DNA of 57,493 bases, taken from positions 1 through 57,493 of the forward strand of contig NZ_LAJC01000033.1 in assembly GCF_000981225.1 (NCBI RefSeq), read 5' to 3'. The DNA is from Allosalinactinospora lopnorensis (GTDB lineage: Bacteria; Actinomycetota; Actinomycetes; Streptosporangiales; Streptosporangiaceae). The position numbers and the translations under genes were made by a program. How positions within the stretch are numbered: position 1 is the first letter of the stretch; every line of letters begins with the position of its first letter. This document shows, one piece after another, positions 54,270 through 57,493 of this stretch. Under the pieces are notes generated by a model that was given only the letters and a program-made list of their open reading frames with translations, did not search any database and had not been told where the DNA came from.

Positions 54270-54398
54270 ACCCAAAGGCTATCCGGCCTGGCCTCGGATC
54301 CCGCCTTTACGGTGCTCGGCCGCGTGCGGGAGGCTGGGGAATCGAACACACCGTCGAAACCGTTCAGCGGAGCGGAACCGGACACCGGGAGAGCCACC

Positions 54399-54881
54399 AT
54401 GGCGGACAAGTCGCACCACTACGAGATCCGCACACGCTGGACCGGCGACACCGGCACGGGCACGCTGAGCTACCGGGGGTTCGAACGCGCCCACGACATC
54501 GAGGCGGACGGCAAGCCGGCACTGCTGGGCTCCGCTGACTCCGCGTTCCGCGGTGACCCCGCCCGCTGGAACCCGGAGTATTTCCTGGTGGCCGCGCTCA
54601 GCGAATGCCACATGCTGTCCTACCTGGCGCTGGCCGTCTCAGCGAAGGTCAACGTGGTGGGCTACGAGGACAGGGCCACCGGAACCATGGTGACGCACGC
54701 CGACGCCTCGGGCGAGTTCGTGGAGGTCACCCTGCACCCCGTCGTCACCGTCGCTGAGGCGGTCATGGTCGACGCCGCGGAGGCCCTGCACAAGAAGGCC
54801 AACGAGAAGTGCTTCATCGTCCGCTCGGTGGACTTCCCGGTCCACCACGAACCCGTCACCAGAGTCGCCGGCCAGGGCTGA
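54399..54881 (+). CDS. OsmC family peroxiredoxin-like protein
   Basis: A 160-residue OsmC/Ohr-fold protein. The peroxidatic Cys is in ALSECHMLSYLALAV and the partner Cys is in KCFIVRSVDFPVHHEP, the expected spacing for OsmC thiol peroxidases acting on organic hydroperoxides. ATG 54399 has GGGAGAG about 7 nt upstream. It is divergent from aroA. Confidence 0.9.
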   Translation: MADKSHHYEIRTRWTGDTGTGTLSYRGFERAHDIEADGKPALLGSADSAFRGDPARWNPEYFLVAALSECHMLSYLALAVSAKVNVVGYEDRATGTMVTHADASGEFVEVTLHPVVTVAEAVMVDAAEALHKKANEKCFIVRSVDFPVHHEPVTRVAGQG

Positions 54882-55335
54882 TTCCCGCGGGCGCCCCCGA
54901 CCGGGCCGGCGCCACTTCTGGTCCCGGCTGCTCCGCATGGGGCGCTGCTCTTGCCGATTCCGCTTTCTGCGGATGAGGGCCCGACTGGATCCGCTTGGTC
55001 CCGTATACGACCCACGGATGCGGGGCGGGCCGATCGGCCCTCGGTCGCAAGGACCATATCCAGGTAGGTCCCGCAGCCGTGGGGGCGCGGGCCGATCGGC
55101 CCTCACCTGGAGGAGCGCTCCAGGTGGGTCGTACGGCCGCGGGGCGGGGGCCGTCTCCCGGTGCCTGTTTTCGGGGGCGGACGCGGGGTCAGGGCGTCCT
55201 GTTCCGCTGCTGCCCGGCCGCGGGGGAAGGAGGGGGCGCTTTCGGGCAGCGCGGAACGTGGCTGGGGCGATCCGGGGGACGGGGGTTCCACCTCGCGATC
55301 GACGGGGAAGCGCCGCTGAGCCGTTCAGACCGTTC
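54882..55335. other. GC-rich intergenic region with repeats
   Basis: About 450 nt with a degenerate ~62-nt repeat (next entry), a hairpin-like CACCTGGA/TCCAGGTG dyad near 55103-55126, and no convincing gene. Open frames on both strands here are composition-driven. Confidence 0.45.
55027..55140. repeat. Degenerate ~62-bp tandem repeats around GGGCCGATCGGCCC palindromes
   Basis: GGGCCGATCGGCCC occurs at 55027-55040 and 55089-55102, both followed by TC. The preceding sequences (GGTCCCGCAGCCGTGGGGG and GGGTCGTACGGCCGCGGGG) are related. A third, weaker copy follows without the palindrome. Confidence 0.6.
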
Positions 55336-55584
55336 TCAGCCGGCCTCGAGTCCGATCAGCTCAGCGATGGTGCGGCCTCTCTTGCGCGGCGGATCCTTGA
55401 GCTGCGCTTCGAGCTGGTCGGCGGTGTCGCCGTGCAGAGTCGGCGCCCGGTCGCTGCCCGGGTCCTTGTTGGAGGCGCACCAGGCTCTGAGCCGGCCGCG
55501 CTCGTGGGTGCGCCAGCAGTGCCAGCCGGGATAGTCGAGGTTCAATCGCGCCAGGGTGGCGGCTTCACCATCCGTGGTGTTCAT
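55336..55584 (-). CDS. Small Trp/Cys-rich protein paired with an XRE regulator
   Basis: An 82-residue protein: NLDYPGWHCWRTHERGRLRAWCASNKDPG, then APTLHGDTADQLEAQLKDPPRKRGRTIAELIGLEA. This kind of small protein follows XRE regulators in Nocardiopsaceae genomes, as I recall; function is unknown. ATG 55584 is used; a GTG two codons upstream (55590) lies in the centre of the operator-like palindrome. The gene lies downstream of the XRE regulator on the same strand, separated by about 54 nt. Confidence 0.7.
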   Translation of the reverse strand: MNTTDGEAATLARLNLDYPGWHCWRTHERGRLRAWCASNKDPGSDRAPTLHGDTADQLEAQLKDPPRKRGRTIAELIGLEAG

Positions 55585-55599
55585 GGTCACACCATGAAC
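55579..55599. promoter_or_regulatory. 21-bp perfect palindrome over the start codon (operator-like)
   Basis: GTTCATGGT-CAC-ACCATGAAC: 9-bp perfect arms with a 3-bp centre, covering both candidate start codons of the small XRE-partner gene. It could be a protein-binding site or an mRNA hairpin hiding the start. Confidence 0.6.
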
Positions 55600-55638
55600 C
55601 GTTTGCCCACCGGTGGGGAGTATCAGCGGGGGTATCAA

Positions 55639-56787
55639 CTAGGCGGCGCGGATCTCCTCCATCAGCATCCGCAACGTCAGACTGTGCTTCTCCGGGGGCA
55701 GCGCGTTGAGGGCGTCCTGGGCGTGGCCGACACCGTAGGGGGAGCCGACCCGGGCGAGCATGAGCCCGCGGTGCATCTCCAGGTGCGTCTTGAACCTGGG
55801 CAGGGACGGCGGCAGGCTGCGCCCGGCCTCCTCTTGGGCGTTCATCGCCAGGCGCTCCTCGCCCAACCGGGCGCCCAGGAGGGAGATGAACACGTTGAAC
55901 CGCCACCACGGCACCGCGTAGTCGGTCTCGGCGTCGTCGGATCCAGCGTGGTCGAACACCCGCCGCCCCTCGTCCACCAGGGCGAGCGCGGTCGCGCGGT
56001 CGCCGCGCAGCGCCGCTACGTGGGCCTTGCCCATGATCGCGTTCACCCGCCCCAGTGACGGCCGGTCGTCGAGTTGGAGCGCCTGGGAGGCCAGCGTGTC
56101 GGCGACCCCGAGCGCCGCGCCCTCGTAGCCCAGCGCGATGGCGGCCCGTCCCCTGACCCATACTCGCGCGGTCTCGTCGTTGGCCCGGTCGGCGAAGGCC
56201 GCGGCGTGCCGGTACCAGGTGACGGCTTTCGCCCCGTCGCTGCCCGGGAACGTCTTGGCGTACAGCGTCGCCAGCTTCGCAGCGATCGACCAGGAGTGCG
56301 AGGCGTCCAACTGCTGCTGCAGCACCACCAGATCCGCCGCCAAGCGCTTCTGGATCTCCGCGGCGCCGGAGGTCATGTAGTCCCGCCCGTAGGTCTCCAC
56401 CGCGGCCTCCCAGTCGTCCTGGGAGGGCCCATCACCACGTAGGGCCGCGGCGAATCCCGCTTCGATGAGGTCGGCGGCGACGGCGGGGGCGATCGCGACC
56501 CCGGCGATGTCGGTCAGGAAGGTTCTGCGGTCCACGCGAATGTTGTTCAGCGTTTCCAGGGGGACCTGCAGGACGGTGGCCAGGTGCCGCAGCCAGTGGG
56601 CGGAGGGGCAGACGCGGCCGGACTCCCACCGTGAGACGTGCTCGCGGGTGACGGTCTCAGCGCCGGCTGCGCGGCCGAGGGCGGTGGCCAGGTGGCTCTG
56701 CGACCAACCCAACGATTTTCTCAGGTCCTTGATTACCGGCCCGATCCTGTGGGCGGGGGTGCCATCAGGGGCGCCACGTGTACGCAT
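55639..56787 (-). CDS. XRE-family helix-turn-helix regulator with TPR-like C-terminal domain
   Basis: A 382-residue regulator. The N-terminal HTH (about 16-75: IKDLRKSLGWSQSHLATALG, TREHVSRWESGRVCPSAHWL) is followed by a linker RRTFLTDIAGVAIAPAV. The long alpha-helical domain is rich in A/L/W with TPR-like repeats (AKAVTWYRHAAAFADRAND, AALRGDRATALALVDEGRR). Such proteins control secondary metabolism or partner toxins in actinobacteria. The start is ATG 56787. The small partner gene follows on the same strand. The palindrome at that gene's start is a candidate target. Confidence 0.85.
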   Translation of the reverse strand: MRTRGAPDGTPAHRIGPVIKDLRKSLGWSQSHLATALGRAAGAETVTREHVSRWESGRVCPSAHWLRHLATVLQVPLETLNNIRVDRRTFLTDIAGVAIAPAVAADLIEAGFAAALRGDGPSQDDWEAAVETYGRDYMTSGAAEIQKRLAADLVVLQQQLDASHSWSIAAKLATLYAKTFPGSDGAKAVTWYRHAAAFADRANDETARVWVRGRAAIALGYEGAALGVADTLASQALQLDDRPSLGRVNAIMGKAHVAALRGDRATALALVDEGRRVFDHAGSDDAETDYAVPWWRFNVFISLLGARLGEERLAMNAQEEAGRSLPPSLPRFKTHLEMHRGLMLARVGSPYGVGHAQDALNALPPEKHSLTLRMLMEEIRAA

Positions 56788-56975
56788 AAGGCCCTACCTT
56801 TCCGGGCGTCTGCATGCCCAGGATATTCCGGGCCATTTCACGCGTCAGGGCCGTGTCCCAGCCGTGACCTCGGGGTTACGCACCGGTGGCCTTCCCATCC
56901 GGTCGCCGAAGGGGGCGGGAACGGCCGTCTGGTCGCGGGGAGCGGTCAGATCACCGCCCCCCGTCTCGGTCGATC

Positions 56976-57222
56976 TTGAGGATTGGGTTCCTTCGTGCGC
57001 GTGGGAAGGAACCCAATCCTCAACGTCGGCGGGGTGTGGTGGGTGGGGGTGCCTCCGGGGCGGATACGGCGCCCCGGAGGCGGTGGGTCCCGCGTGCGAG
57101 CACCTGCCGTGTCCCCTTTGGCGGGTCCGCACAGCGGGGCCCTGGGCCGGGGAGTGGTCGCTCCCCGGCCGCTGGGGGCCGCCCGGCCCGGAAGAGGGGG
57201 AAGGGGGCCGGGCGGGGTTTTT
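56976..57222 (+). ncRNA. Candidate structured RNA: four strong hairpins ending in a terminator
   Basis: Four stems in 247 nt. Arms: (1) 56976-56994 with 57005-57023 (19 bp perfect, AT-richer, 10-nt loop); (2) 57051-57062 with 57070-57081 (12 bp); (3) 57145-57154 with 57161-57170 (10 bp); (4) 57179-57189 with 57205-57215 (11 bp), followed by TTTTT at 57218-57222. The T run lies on the + strand side, yet no + strand gene precedes it in the ~190 nt after the XRE gene. A + strand non-coding RNA is one explanation; terminator or attachment-type DNA sequences are others. Confidence 0.4.
57179..57222 (+). terminator. Intrinsic terminator (+ strand)
   Basis: CCGCCCGGCCC pairs with GGGCCGGGCGG, followed by GGTTTTT. 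It abuts the stop of the minus-strand gene at 57222. Confidence 0.7.
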
Positions 57223-57493
57223 CATGGGTGCCAGTCCACGGCGCGCTCCACCCGGTGGATGCGCACGGTGGCGGCGGTGGCCCCGCATCTCGTTCGGCGC
57301 TGGGTCTGGACCAGCGCGGCGGCGATGAGGGCGGCGTGGTCGCGCGCGACCTCCTCGGGGGCGTTCAGGCACGGGGTGGTGACCTGGCGGGCGTGGTAGC
57401 ACTGCCCGCTGTCGGCCGGGTGGACCATCCCCACCACGTAGGTGCGGGCCAGCCGGCGCAGCGCGGTCCCCCGGGGCAGTCTGTCCCGGAACC
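57222..57493 (-). CDS. Hypothetical protein, 5' end beyond the window
   Basis: The frame is open from the right edge to its stop: RDRLPRGTALRRLARTYVVG, VHPADSGQCYHARQVTTPCL, NAPEEVARDHAALIAAALVQ, then TQRRTRCGATAATVRIHRVERAVDWHP. No domain was recognised. The several Cys/His may bind a metal but are not in a known pattern. It may belong with the XRE cluster on the same strand. The N-terminus cannot be judged. Confidence 0.55.
   Translation of the reverse strand, partial: FRDRLPRGTALRRLARTYVVGMVHPADSGQCYHARQVTTPCLNAPEEVARDHAALIAAALVQTQRRTRCGATAATVRIHRVERAVDWHP

Noticed and set aside
1-57493. CRISPR array, insertion sequence, integrase or prophage
   Set aside because: No regularly spaced repeats, transposase or integrase motifs, or phage structural genes were seen. 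The repeats at 55.0 kb are too few and irregular for CRISPR.

Overview
The window is about 57.5 kb of very G+C-rich actinobacterial chromosome. Gene content and order resemble the conserved Mycobacterium tuberculosis block around Rv3193c-Rv3212 and its Streptomyces counterparts: mrp, DEAD-box helicase, ferritin-like protein, FasR-type TetR regulator, moeZ, alkyltransferase-like protein, adnA-adnB, nudC, mycoredoxin, uvrD2, whiB7, DUF2342 protein, Lon/PDZ protease and UPF0182 protein. The XRE regulator plus small W/C-rich partner at the right end suggests Nocardiopsaceae (Nocardiopsis, Streptomonospora or Thermobifida relatives). That placement is inference.

Layout. 1-9 kb: an HtrA-like protease (5' end outside the window), a deaminase overlapping mrp, a decayed SigJ-like sigma-factor gene, a CPBP membrane protease, a DUF6758 protein, a PHP-domain phosphoesterase, a metallo-beta-lactamase-fold protein that has lost its metal ligands, and an alpha/beta hydrolase. 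9-18.6 kb: DEAD-box helicase divergent from a MiaE-like ferritin-fold protein, small proteins, an MscS-like channel, FasR-like regulator, hydrolase, moeZ, SPW-repeat protein and alkyltransferase-like protein. 18.7-34.7 kb: a DNA-repair and redox block with the adnA-adnB helicase-nuclease pair, acyltransferase, M20 dipeptidase, nudC, ANTAR protein, mycoredoxin, uvrD2, tesB and whiB7. whiB7 carries a legible leader with promoter, upstream ORF and attenuator. 34.9-46 kb: YgjP-like metallopeptidase, AAA ATPase, Nudix hydrolase, DUF2342 protein, sugar-nucleotide epimerase, moaE, Lon/PDZ protease, PPA1309 and UPF0182 proteins. 46-49.5 kb: two initiator tRNA genes flanking a formate/nitrite-transporter fragment, then a lipoprotein, hisN, a DosR-box-like palindrome and a DUF2007-like protein. 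49.5-57.5 kb: an accessory-looking epoxide hydrolase/thioredoxin cluster, the rsgA-aroA pair, osmC, GC-rich repeats, an XRE regulator with its small partner, and a stretch of four strong hairpins before a truncated gene at the right edge.

Two patterns cut across the window. First, seven conserved genes (mscS-like, adnA, adnB, UPF0182, epoxide hydrolase, DipZ-like, rsgA) are each broken by one single-base frame shift while the rest of the gene stays intact. This looks more like indel error in a draft assembly than biological decay. Second, at least a dozen genes have a TANNNT -10 box ending 6-9 nt before the start codon, indicating widespread leaderless transcription; this settles several start-site choices.

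Truly decayed pieces (SigJ-like remnant, FNT fragment, epoxide hydrolase tail) carry stops, large deletions or truncations and differ in kind from the single-base breaks. No CRISPR array, insertion sequence, integrase or prophage was recognised.
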